Shown here: piece by piece, positions 34,640-42,330 of the stretch
Layout: every line of letters starts with the position of its first letter
How positions within the stretch are numbered: position 1 is the stretch's first letter
Assembly (NCBI RefSeq): GCF_009363095.1
Contig: NZ_CP045295.1
Location: forward strand, 248,001-312,000
From: Paenibacillus cellulositrophicus
GTDB taxonomy: Bacteria; Bacillota; Bacilli; Paenibacillales; Paenibacillaceae
Direction of reading: 5' to 3'
Length of the DNA stretch: 64,000 nt
Made by a program: the position numbers and the translations under genes
The notes under the pieces: generated by a model
Database searches by the model: none
What the model saw: the letters and a program-made list of their open reading frames with translations, nothing else
What the model was told of the DNA's origin: nothing

Positions 34640-36073
34640 TTAGTCCGTAACAGGCAGTTTGATATCGACCGTGGTTCCTTGATTAACGGCGCTTCGAATG
34701 CTCAAGTTCCCTTTATGGTCATGAATAATTTTATAGCACATCATCAAACCAAGCCCTGTCCCCTGTTCCTTTGTCGTATAAAAGGGTTCCCCTAACCGAT
34801 GAAGGTTGTCAGTAGGTATCCCAATACCTTCATCCTTAATACGGATAATGAGCTCATTCAATTGCTCAAAGGCGACGATATGAATTTTGCCACCATTGGG
34901 AGTTGCCTCGATTGCATTTTTTAATACATTGACGAACACTTGTTTAATATCCACTTCCGAACAACAAATTGGAGGAAGAACTCCGTGTATTTCTATGTAA
35001 ACTTGAACCCCATTCATTGTAGCTTGGGCTTCTAATAAATTGATTACACTATACAAAAGGGTACCTATATCGTTCCTTTTTAAAACCTTCGGCTGCGGCT
35101 TGGAGAATATCAATAGCTCATTGATAATACTATTCATCCGGTCGACCTCAGATAGCATAATCTCACAGTGCTCAACTCTTCTCTTATCAGATTCCTTCAT
35201 AAGCTGAAGAAAGCCCTTTAGTGATGTTAAAGGATTACGGATTTCGTGTGCTAGCCCTGCGGCCAATTGTCCAACAACATTTAATTTATCTGCTTTCCGG
35301 AAAAATTCTTCAGATTTTATTCGCTCTGAGATGTCCCGGGTAATGCCTGTCAATGCAATAATTTCGCCGTAGCCATTTTTAATTGGAGAAAGGGTTATAG
35401 AAACATGCACTAACTCTCCGGCTTTATTCTGCCGAACGGTCTCAAAAGTCTTTGCCAGCATATCACCTTGGATTTCTTGGGTAATGGATTTGTATTCATC
35501 TTCCATCTCCGGCGGGACAATGGGCAACTGCCTACCAACCAACTCATCTTCAGACCAACCATATAACATTTCAAATGAATGGTTTACACGTACTACGTTA
35601 CCCCCCGTATCTATGATACAAATCCCATCTGCCGAGTCATCAATGATCGATTCCAGCAATTTCTTAGTTCTTTCCAGCTCTTTTTCCGCCTTTTTCCGTT
35701 CAGTAATATCCACACATGAGGCAATAACCTCAATGACCTTACCATTTCGTCGAATTGGCCTCAGCGATGCCAAATAATAGATGCCTTTCGATTCCCCTTC
35801 ATATGTGACCCCTTCATTTCCTTCCCAGGCTTTAACATAGTGCCATTCCTTGGCTGCCGCTTTCCCAGCGGGGAGAAAGTCCTTAAGTTCTTTCCCAACG
35901 ACGTCTGTTTCATCCAAACCCATTTTGGACATTAATTGTCCAGCGCAATAAGTATGAACAAACCGTCCCTCTTCATGAATAAATTTGAAGGTCATGCCTT
36001 GCTGCTCTCGTAATATTTCCTCAATATCTTGGAAGTACTTTTCTAGATCCTTGTCCGATAGTTTCCTAAGCAT
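34640..36073 (-). CDS. PAS-domain sensor histidine kinase
   Basis: About 477 residues from an ATG at 36073, with GTGGAG upstream. Two PAS domains are visible, roughly 5-125 (ends IEVIASCVDITERKKAE) and 130-255 (NVVRVNHSFEMLYGWSEDEL...TGITRDISERIK). A HisKA domain follows with the phospho-acceptor His in AAGLAHEIRNPLTSLKGF. The HATPase domain has the N box VLKNAIEATPNGG, DEGIGIP and GTGLGL. There is no membrane span, so it is a soluble kinase, similar to the orphan sporulation kinases (KinA/KinE type) of Bacilli. No response regulator is adjacent, consistent with an orphan phosphorelay input. Confidence 0.93.
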   Translation of the reverse strand: MLRKLSDKDLEKYFQDIEEILREQQGMTFKFIHEEGRFVHTYCAGQLMSKMGLDETDVVGKELKDFLPAGKAAAKEWHYVKAWEGNEGVTYEGESKGIYYLASLRPIRRNGKVIEVIASCVDITERKKAEKELERTKKLLESIIDDSADGICIIDTGGNVVRVNHSFEMLYGWSEDELVGRQLPIVPPEMEDEYKSITQEIQGDMLAKTFETVRQNKAGELVHVSITLSPIKNGYGEIIALTGITRDISERIKSEEFFRKADKLNVVGQLAAGLAHEIRNPLTSLKGFLQLMKESDKRRVEHCEIMLSEVDRMNSIINELLIFSKPQPKVLKRNDIGTLLYSVINLLEAQATMNGVQVYIEIHGVLPPICCSEVDIKQVFVNVLKNAIEATPNGGKIHIVAFEQLNELIIRIKDEGIGIPTDNLHRLGEPFYTTKEQGTGLGLMMCYKIIHDHKGNLSIRSAVNQGTTVDIKLPVTD

Positions 36074-36368
36074 TGGTCTCCACACCTCTTCAGAAGGGCT
36101 CGAATAGGAACACATTCGACAAGCATTTTAGGAAGTCCTTCATATGTCATTCCTGTCTTAATCCAAATAAATTAGCCCTCGCTTGGTAGTCACCTTCGTA
36201 TCGTAAGCCCGCTCCCTTTTACACATGCAACCTGCCATCTTACCGTAGATATTATTGTTCCAGCATTTTTCTTTCCAATGCTGTTAACATCCCCTTTTAT
36301 GTGAATGCAAGTGAGGAAAACGACAGCGGGGGTAGAAATCGGCTCGTCTGCCGGCTGATTCGGGTTGG

Positions 36369-36535
36369 CTAACTCCTTTGCCCTTTTTGCTCAAGAAACT
36401 GAACGAAAACTTCATGAATGGAAGTTTTGTTCTTACTGGCAGTATCCATGATTATGCTGGCTCCTCGACTAATTTGCCTCATCGTATCACAGATTGTTTC
36501 CAGAGAAATAAAGGTATACTCATATATTGAGATTG
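36369..36535 (-). pseudogene. Possible remnant of a regulator gene
   Basis: An open minus-strand frame ends IIMDTASKNKTSIHEVF followed by VQFLEQKGQ. Its upstream end runs through a promoter and operator that serve the plus-strand genes, so its ATG is not credible. The hydrophilic tail looks like the C terminus of a small regulator. Its place beside a perfect operator suggests the lost repressor of the neighbouring monooxygenase unit. Weak inference. Confidence 0.25.
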
Positions 36536-36538
36536 GGG

Positions 36539-36589
36539 TTGACAGGATAAAGAGTGACCGCGTACAATTATTTTGTTTCATATGAAACA
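36539..36589 (+). promoter_or_regulatory. Promoter and palindromic operator of the RidA-monooxygenase unit
   Basis: TTGACA (36539-36544) and TACAAT (36563-36568) are 18 bases apart, a near-consensus SigA promoter. The perfect 16-base palindrome TGTTTCATATGAAACA (36574-36589) covers the expected start site, which is the usual position for a repressor of the TetR, MarR or PadR type. Confidence 0.75.
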
Positions 36590-36677
36590 TAAATTATATA
36601 TAATTTTTATAACACCCTCTTTTATAAGTACCGAAAAAGGTTCAAACGAAATAATAATTAATGAAGGAGGTTCATAC

Positions 36678-37083
36678 TTGCCTATGGAAATCGTGAATCC
36701 CAAGACATTGACGGATCAAGTTACATCTGTCATTTCCCATGTCGTGGTAACTACTGCCTCTAAACTGGCCTTCATCTCAGGTCAGGTTGCTGTAAATGAA
36801 ACAGGCGCATTGGTCGGTTCAGGTGACTATTACGCGCAAGCGATTCAAGTGTTCACCAATCTTAAGTATGCACTGGAAGCCGCGCGAGCGGATCCATTGT
36901 ACAATGCAAAAATGAATATTTTTGTGGTAAACCACCACCCGGAATTGATTTGATTATTTTTGACGCAGGATTTCATGTGTTTGGCCCTAACTGGCCGAAG
37001 ACAGCAAGTACCTATATAGGTGTTCAAGCGCTAGCCGATCCTGAATGGCTTATCGAAATAGACGCTATAGTGATCTTCCCATA
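36678..37083 (+). pseudogene. RidA/YjgF family protein gene, frameshifted
   Basis: A TTG (or ATG two codons later) with AAGGAGG seven bases upstream begins MPMEIVNPKTLTDQVTSVIS. The frame continues through LAFISGQVAVNETGALVG and NAKMNIFVVNHHPELI and then stops at about 36951. A neighbouring frame carries on with DLIIFDAGFHVFGPNWPK, TASTYIGVQALADPEWLIE and ends at 37083, the expected RidA C terminus. One base gained or lost near 36945 splits an otherwise complete ~135-residue gene. RidA proteins hydrolyse reactive enamines/imines or act in aromatic catabolic pathways. Either a true mutation or a sequencing error. Confidence 0.8.
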
Positions 37084-37108
37084 ATGTTCAAGAAAAGAGG
37101 TTATTGAT

Positions 37109-38605
37109 ATGAAATATGAAGTCATCCTAATCGGTGGCGGACCTGTCGGCATGATGTTGGCTGGAGAATTGGCATTAGCCGGTGTGAAGGTCTGCGTCAT
37201 TGAACGATTAAAAGAGACAACCCGATATTCACGTGCGCTTACCGTACATCCACGAACCCTTGAAATATTAGATATGCGTGGAGTGAAATCAAAATTAATC
37301 AGTAAAGGCCGCTTACTTTCTAGAGGACATTTTGCCGGATTAGAAACTCCTTTGGATTTCTCTGTGTTGGATTCTTCTTCCAATCACACTCTCTTTTTAC
37401 CGCAGAGTGAGACGGAGAAGGTGCTGGAGGAATGGGCTCTTAGCCTTGGCGTAGAGGTCTGGAGAGGGTTTGAGGCTCTATCTGTGCATCAGGATGAGGA
37501 TGGGGTCGACGTTAAGATCGCCGGACCTAATGGAGAAACAACGTTAAGATCGGCTTATGTGGTGGGTACAGACGGAGCCAGAAGTTTGGTTCGCAAACAT
37601 GCAAATATATCCTTTGAAGGTACAGACGCGACCTTCACGGCTATTCTGGGAGATGCCGTTCTATCTGATTTGGCTCCTATGAGTGTCATATCCCGAATTA
37701 CAGAAAAAGGTTTGGTCAGCATCATGCCGATCAATGATCGTATCTATCGGGTCTTAATTATCGACGTGAAAAGACGAAACATCTCTAAGGATGAGACCCT
37801 AACATTGGAAGAGTTTCGATCATCGCTCATCCGTACGACCGGAAGCGACCTGGGATTGAACGATGTGAAATGGATGTCCCGTTTCGGAAATGCTACGCGG
37901 CAGGCGGCACGCTATCGGAATGGTCGATTGTTTTTAGCGGGAGATTCGGCGCACATTCATTTTCCGGCTGGTGGACAGGGAATGAACGTCGGCTTACAAG
38001 AAGCGATGAACTTAGGCTGGAAGCTAGCAGGAGCAATCAAAGGCTGGGCTCCGGACTGGCTGTTGGACAGTTATCATACTGAACGTTTCCCATGGAATAC
38101 AGCCTTGCTCCGGAATACCGAGGTCCAAACTCTGCTTCTGGACGTGACTCCTCCCATCACGGAACTGCGAAGCATGTTGGCTAATCTAATTCAAATACCA
38201 GAGGCTAATTATCAAATCGCTGCACAAATTTCCGCAATGGATGTACATTATGCTCCCGACACCGAAGCCCCTTCCCATCCTTTAAACGGGAAACGGTTCA
38301 AAGATCTCCGCTTAAAACTGAAAGACGGGCAATGGATTAACTCCTATCCGCTCCTACACAAAGGTACTTTTCTTCTGTTGCATTTCCATTCGAATGAACA
38401 GAATAGCGGCCAATGGGAAACGTATAGCAACCTTCAAGTGTTACATGCATCTTTGGCTGAAGCAGACGCGGATTGGAACGACGTCCACACGGCACTCATT
38501 CGTCCGGATGGACATATTGCCTGGGCGATTTCTCTATCTGATCCGAATCCAATGCAAAAAATAAATGAAGGTATCACTCGCTGGTGCGGAGACATTACGA
38601 ATTAG
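37109..38605 (+). CDS. FAD-dependent aromatic monooxygenase (PheA/TfdB family)
   Basis: A 498-residue flavoprotein hydroxylase. The dinucleotide-binding IGGGPVGMMLAGELALAG is at the N terminus, the DG motif region reads VVGTDGARSLVRKHA near 150, and the second FAD motif FLAGDSAHIHFPAGGQGMN is near 275. The C-terminal thioredoxin-like domain ends the protein. Such enzymes use NAD(P)H and oxygen to hydroxylate phenols, polyketides or antibiotics. AAGAGG precedes the ATG. It lies 25 bases after the RidA gene under one promoter and operator, suggesting an aromatic detoxification pair. Confidence 0.93.
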   Translation: MKYEVILIGGGPVGMMLAGELALAGVKVCVIERLKETTRYSRALTVHPRTLEILDMRGVKSKLISKGRLLSRGHFAGLETPLDFSVLDSSSNHTLFLPQSETEKVLEEWALSLGVEVWRGFEALSVHQDEDGVDVKIAGPNGETTLRSAYVVGTDGARSLVRKHANISFEGTDATFTAILGDAVLSDLAPMSVISRITEKGLVSIMPINDRIYRVLIIDVKRRNISKDETLTLEEFRSSLIRTTGSDLGLNDVKWMSRFGNATRQAARYRNGRLFLAGDSAHIHFPAGGQGMNVGLQEAMNLGWKLAGAIKGWAPDWLLDSYHTERFPWNTALLRNTEVQTLLLDVTPPITELRSMLANLIQIPEANYQIAAQISAMDVHYAPDTEAPSHPLNGKRFKDLRLKLKDGQWINSYPLLHKGTFLLLHFHSNEQNSGQWETYSNLQVLHASLAEADADWNDVHTALIRPDGHIAWAISLSDPNPMQKINEGITRWCGDITN

Positions 38606-38764
38606 CCATACAAACTTCATAAATCTGCCGATTGAGACGCTGTCCCCCACTTCGTTAGGATAAAGCCACTCAGAACGTTACGCAGGAGAAACCGCAGATA
38701 TGAACGTTCCGTATCCTTCGTGGCTGTGCTTATAACCATACAGGTTTTTGTCTTTTTCGGCAGA

Positions 38765-38867
38765 ATATATATGTTCTTGTCGTCGGGTTTTGACAAGAAC
38801 ATATATCGTTAAAACAAAAAAAGCCGCTTTTACGCGGCTTTTAATCGTTTATGTTCTTGTCGTCTTT
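38765..38867 (-). repeat. Family 1 repeat, full copy
   Basis: Three versions of one 15-mer occur: ATATATGTTCTTGTC (38767-38781), its inverse GACAAGAACATATAT (38792-38806), and TATGTTCTTGTC again (ending 38861). Between the last two lie an A-run and the hairpin AAGCCGC-ttttac-GCGGCTT (38821-38840). On the minus strand the hairpin is followed by TTTTTTTGTTTTAACG, an intrinsic terminator. The lipoprotein hydrolase stop is about 25 bases away. Confidence 0.85.
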
Positions 38868-38888
38868 CAACACTTCGCCTGATTTACT

Positions 38889-39812
38889 TTAATTAAATAC
38901 CTTTTTAACAAAGTCAATAAGCCTGGACTTTAAGGCATCACCGTGCTCTCCCTTGTGGTACATATCTGTTCCGTGATAGCCACTCTCATCCACAATCAGC
39001 TCTTTATCCGTTGCTCCGGATGCTTGATATAATTTGCGCACTTCTTTTTCAATTGAGCCTCCATAATCGCCAGGTGAAAAAACAAACACGGATGGTGCTT
39101 TAATCTTCTCGACGCTTGGAATGGCATCAAGGGGCCCACATTGTGCAGGAGAAGAGAGAATAATCAGCCCCTCAATAGGCAGCGCTTGACGAACGCCTGC
39201 AATGATTGCTGTACTGCCGCCACATGATGCTCCTGCCAAAAACACTCTTTTTGCCCCCAATCGTTTGAGTTCACTTAAGGTAGCATCTGCATCACGATCT
39301 ATGTTCTGATTATCCTCCGGAATATTCTGTGAGGCACCATGATTACGATATTCAGGAATAACAACCAGATATCCGCTGTCTGCCAGTTCAGTTCCCATGT
39401 CAAGAAAAGAGCAAATGTTATAGCCTTGCTCGTGTGCAAGCAAGACTCCCTTATCTCCGCTGCCAAGCACAAGTGCCGACAGATACACCCCATCACTGGT
39501 TGTTAACGTAGTTGCTTTATTGCGTAGCTCATCAGGAACACAACTATTCACAAGATGCCCATTAGAAGATTTCACTGAACGATCCGGCCAGGCAGGATCA
39601 TAATCAATCGGTTTGTTTGTTGGCATGTTCTTCACTTCGGCATCTGGTGTTTCATTTACAGCATTTTCTATAGGTTTCGTATTTTGAGGTTGATTAGATA
39701 GAGATTGATTTTCATCTGGAGATATAGGCTTATTGGTGGTGCATCCTGTAATCGTTACTAACAAAATGAGCAATACAAATACCATTTTTGTTCCTTTAAA
39801 AAATACGTTCAT
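38889..39812 (-). CDS. Lipoprotein alpha/beta hydrolase (dienelactone hydrolase-like)
   Basis: A 307-residue exported lipoprotein. The signal peptide VFVLLILLVTITGC places the lipidated cysteine at residue 24, followed by a Pro/Asn/Glu linker to about 80. The hydrolase domain has the nucleophile elbow LAGASCGGST, a late Asp region SPGDYGG, and His in ESGYHGTDMYH, which complete a triad. It is anchored to the outer face of the membrane and probably cleaves an ester. It is a single gene ending at a family 1 repeat. Confidence 0.88.
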   Translation of the reverse strand: MNVFFKGTKMVFVLLILLVTITGCTTNKPISPDENQSLSNQPQNTKPIENAVNETPDAEVKNMPTNKPIDYDPAWPDRSVKSSNGHLVNSCVPDELRNKATTLTTSDGVYLSALVLGSGDKGVLLAHEQGYNICSFLDMGTELADSGYLVVIPEYRNHGASQNIPEDNQNIDRDADATLSELKRLGAKRVFLAGASCGGSTAIIAGVRQALPIEGLIILSSPAQCGPLDAIPSVEKIKAPSVFVFSPGDYGGSIEKEVRKLYQASGATDKELIVDESGYHGTDMYHKGEHGDALKSRLIDFVKKVFN

Positions 39813-40159
39813 AGATTTTCTACACCTCTAACTATTACTTGTTGAAGGAAACCCCTGGATGCTGCGGATCAGTATTAGGACTCAAATAAATTTAAATATA
39901 CACAAAATGTATGTTCGATTAAAGGGAGCGATGTGCAGCCGACCAAAAAGCCAGCAGCCTCCAGATGTTTTCGTTGAGCTGGCGTTTCCCGTTAACTTAA
40001 TGCGGATTCAGATATCCATACTCTTGCTCTCCTCAATAATCTTAAATGAATTACGTTAATCGTTTCCTGTTAGCTTAACGAAACATAGAGCAGTTGCAAC
40101 TTGAAAACTGCTCTATCTGATTTGAATTTAATCAAAGAAAATGTGTTTAAACAACCAAC
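39813..40159. other. Intergenic region with two family 2 repeats, no gene
   Basis: Upstream of the lipoprotein hydrolase and downstream of the GyrI-like gene. It contains GCGTTTCCCGTTAACTTAAT (39982-40001) and CGTTTCCTGTTAGCTTAACG (40061-40080). A hairpin built on GCCAGC (39948-39953) and GCTGGC (39978-39983) lies beside the first. The short plus-strand ORF across it shows no protein-like features. Confidence 0.5.
40061..40116 (-). repeat. Family 2 repeat with 11-pair hairpin
   Basis: Core CGTTTCCTGTTAGCTTAACG followed by the perfect stem ATAGAGCAGTT...AACTGCTCTAT (40085-40095 and 40106-40116). On the minus strand the hairpin comes first, then TGTTTCGTTAAGC and the core, so it can act as the terminator of the GyrI-like gene, whose stop lies 44 bases upstream. 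Confidence 0.7.
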
Positions 40160-40663
40160 CTAAGTTAATTTCCTAACTGCAAACCATAGCTCAACGAAAC
40201 TAAGTCCGTCTTTAACTCCTGTAACTTCAAATTCCATCCCATCGACCTGCTCGTATCCAGCAGTAGGAAGCCATTCGGAGAAGAATCGTTTATATAATGT
40301 CTCAATGGTTTCATCAAATTTGTCCCAAGTGAACGGATCAGAGGGGAAAATAACCCATGTTTGAGCTGGTATTGTTATAGTTGTGTACCCATCCGTTTTA
40401 CTTGAATCCCCTTTAAATGCGGACAGCATATAGGGAAAACTACCTTCTTCCGTTTTTTTGTAGCTACAAACAGCATGTACTTTATGATAGTACTGATTTA
40501 AAAAAGCTGGTAGATCACCTGCATTGTCCGTAAGTCTTTCAACCTCGCCGTTAGCATGGCTTTGCTTCCATAATTCTGCTGGAGTATCTACTCCGTTTAA
40601 TTGAAACACTTTTTCGATTCCGAATACTTGAAAGGTTGCTTTTGTCTCGATACGATAGTTCAT
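40160..40663 (-). CDS. GyrI-like/effector-binding domain protein (C-terminal half of a split AraC regulator)
   Basis: A 167-residue GyrI-like small-molecule binding domain, with the typical end [20 protein letters not shown] and central [15 protein letters not shown]. Its ATG overlaps the stop of an AraC helix-turn-helix ORF (ATGA). In related regulators (Rob/YdeP architecture) both domains form one chain of about 290 residues. Restoring one base near 40675 would read [17 protein letters not shown] across the junction, joining the two. AAGGAG eight bases before the ATG could still allow coupled translation as two subunits. Confidence 0.85.
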   Translation of the reverse strand: MNYRIETKATFQVFGIEKVFQLNGVDTPAELWKQSHANGEVERLTDNAGDLPAFLNQYYHKVHAVCSYKKTEEGSFPYMLSAFKGDSSKTDGYTTITIPAQTWVIFPSDPFTWDKFDETIETLYKRFFSEWLPTAGYEQVDGMEFEVTGVKDGLSFVELWFAVRKLT

Positions 40664-41043
40664 AGCCTTTTCTCCTTTATTGAAATAAGGAAGGAAAGAC
40701 GTGGATAGGCTTTGAGGTCAGTCCCTTCTTCTCGAGCCATTGCTGGATTAACACCATGTAACAATTGAAAAGCTCTTGCGAATGAAACTGGAGATTCATA
40801 ACCATACTTTATCGCAATGTCAACAACTCTCATATCACTATTCTGTAATTCAATTGCAGCAAGAGTGAGCCGTCTTCTCCTTATGTATTCCGCAAGAGAC
40901 ACATCTGTAATAAATGAGAACATTCTCTGGAACTGATATGAAGAACAACAAGCACATTGAGCAACTTCATTCAATTCGATCTTGCCGGTTAGATTCAATT
41001 CGATGTAATCCATCGCTCGATTCATCCTCGTGAGCCAATCCAT
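40660..41043 (-). CDS. AraC family helix-turn-helix protein (N-terminal half of a split regulator)
   Basis: A 127-residue protein consisting only of the AraC DNA-binding domain: [20 protein letters not shown] followed by FSF, and [20 protein letters not shown] followed by AFQ. The tail [15 protein letters not shown] ends where a fused GyrI domain would start, and the GyrI-like domain is encoded in the next frame with a 4-base overlap. The break lies in the A/G-rich AATAAAGGAG, a likely one-base slip. Regulatory targets are unknown. Confidence 0.85.
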   Translation of the reverse strand: MDWLTRMNRAMDYIELNLTGKIELNEVAQCACCSSYQFQRMFSFITDVSLAEYIRRRRLTLAAIELQNSDMRVVDIAIKYGYESPVSFARAFQLLHGVNPAMAREEGTDLKAYPRLSFLISIKEKRL

Positions 41044-41216
41044 CTGATCCCTCCTCTTATCAAAAGTATAGGTATGCTACGTTTTCATATCGCAACTATT
41101 TGTGCACAATTTAGTTTCCTTAGAGAATTCATGTCGTTTCTAATAATTAATTATATAGCGCAAAGATCTACGGATTAAATTAAGTTTTCTCGGAACGTTG
41201 AGATCTTGTTTTATAA

Positions 41217-41281
41217 CTATCCTGCTGTTAGTTCAACAAAAACAACAGCCGTTTAGTAGCCGGCTGCTGCAGTGTTGTTTT
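41217..41281 (-). repeat. Family 2 repeat with terminator hairpin
   Basis: Core ACTATCCTGCTGTTAGTTCA (41217 on) followed by CAGCCG (41246-41251) and CGGCTG (41261-41266) within longer flanking complementarity. On the minus strand the stem is followed by TTGTTTTTGTTGAAC, a good intrinsic terminator. It sits 90 bases after the serine hydrolase stop. The rest of the 41044-41367 gap holds no gene. Confidence 0.7.
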
Positions 41282-41367
41282 AGATTGTTGTTTCCCCATT
41301 AGTTCAGATGGCTCGACGATTTATATTTGACTTCTTTCCCCATTTTGCTAACACATACTGCGCTAAA

Positions 41368-42330
41368 TCAAACAACAGATTTCTCAAGAATCTCCTTATG
41401 AATATCTCCATAAGTTTTGCTTGATGAAGTGGGGGTAGCCTGGATAACTGTTATCATGTTTTGCTTAGGCAGAATATTTATCTCTTGACCGCCGAATCCC
41501 CTGCATGCATAGCCATTTTCCAGTATCCACCACAAATATCCGTATGAGCTGTTGTTGTCGTTTGGCCTAAGCATTTCCTTAATATAATGTTCAGAAACAA
41601 TCCGTTGGCCTTCTACAATGCCGTTGTTTAGAACTAGAAATCCTATCTTCGCAAGATCTCTGGCAGATAAATTAGAATGTTCCTCTCCTTTCATCACGGT
41701 ATACGATACACCACAAGGGCTTTCAGCCCATCTTCCACTCGATATTCCTAGAGGCTTATATAAAAGCTGCTCACACAGTTCATATGATGTATTTCCGAAA
41801 GCATTCCCAATAACAGCAGATAACAATAGCACATCCCATTCTTTATACACGTAGCTGCTTCCAGGATAGTCCTTCATCGCAACATCTGCGACATGTGCGA
41901 TCCAATCCCTCGTCCGCTTCATTTGCTCGACCATCGGGCAATGATAATGAACGCCGCCGTTCCAGAAAATCCCTGATGACATGGTGAGAAGATGACGAAT
42001 CGTTAGGGCCTTATGATAAGGATGGACACCGGTTTGAAACGCGGGCAAGTAATCGCCGATTGGCTCGTCCAGGCTTCGAATCATGCCTTTATCGAGACAA
42101 ATCCCCGTCAGTAAAGAAAGAATGCTTTTCCATATCGATTTAATATTATTTCTGGTATTTTCATTATACTTGTTGTAATATCTTTCAAATACAATTTTCC
42201 CGTTTTTCACAACAAGGACGCTGTTGACAAGCCGATATCGCTTTTGTTTAATAAAATAATCAAGGTCGCCTAACATCTCCGCATCCATGCCTTCCGCTTG
42301 GGGCGTGGAATATTGCCACTCTAAATTCAT
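41368..42330 (-). CDS. Beta-lactamase-related serine hydrolase
   Basis: A 320-residue protein of the class C beta-lactamase/esterase superfamily. The nucleophile motif SxxK is Ser65-I-W-Lys68 in NIKSIWKSILSLLTG. A Tyr in SSYVYKEWDVLL occupies the YxN position (Asn replaced), and the third motif is not obvious. No signal peptide, so it is cytoplasmic. Its ATG overlaps the stop of the UvrA-like gene (ATGA), giving coupled expression. It could be an esterase or amidase that acts together with the UvrA2-like protein in drug tolerance (inference). Confidence 0.88.
   Translation of the reverse strand: MNLEWQYSTPQAEGMDAEMLGDLDYFIKQKRYRLVNSVLVVKNGKIVFERYYNKYNENTRNNIKSIWKSILSLLTGICLDKGMIRSLDEPIGDYLPAFQTGVHPYHKALTIRHLLTMSSGIFWNGGVHYHCPMVEQMKRTRDWIAHVADVAMKDYPGSSYVYKEWDVLLLSAVIGNAFGNTSYELCEQLLYKPLGISSGRWAESPCGVSYTVMKGEEHSNLSARDLAKIGFLVLNNGIVEGQRIVSEHYIKEMLRPNDNNSSYGYLWWILENGYACRGFGGQEINILPKQNMITVIQATPTSSSKTYGDIHKEILEKSVV

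Noticed and set aside
38617..38802. Minus-strand ORF upstream of the FAD monooxygenase stop region
   Set aside because: Its start lies within the family 1 repeat and it has no ribosome binding site; a similar accidental frame arises in the copy at 59502.
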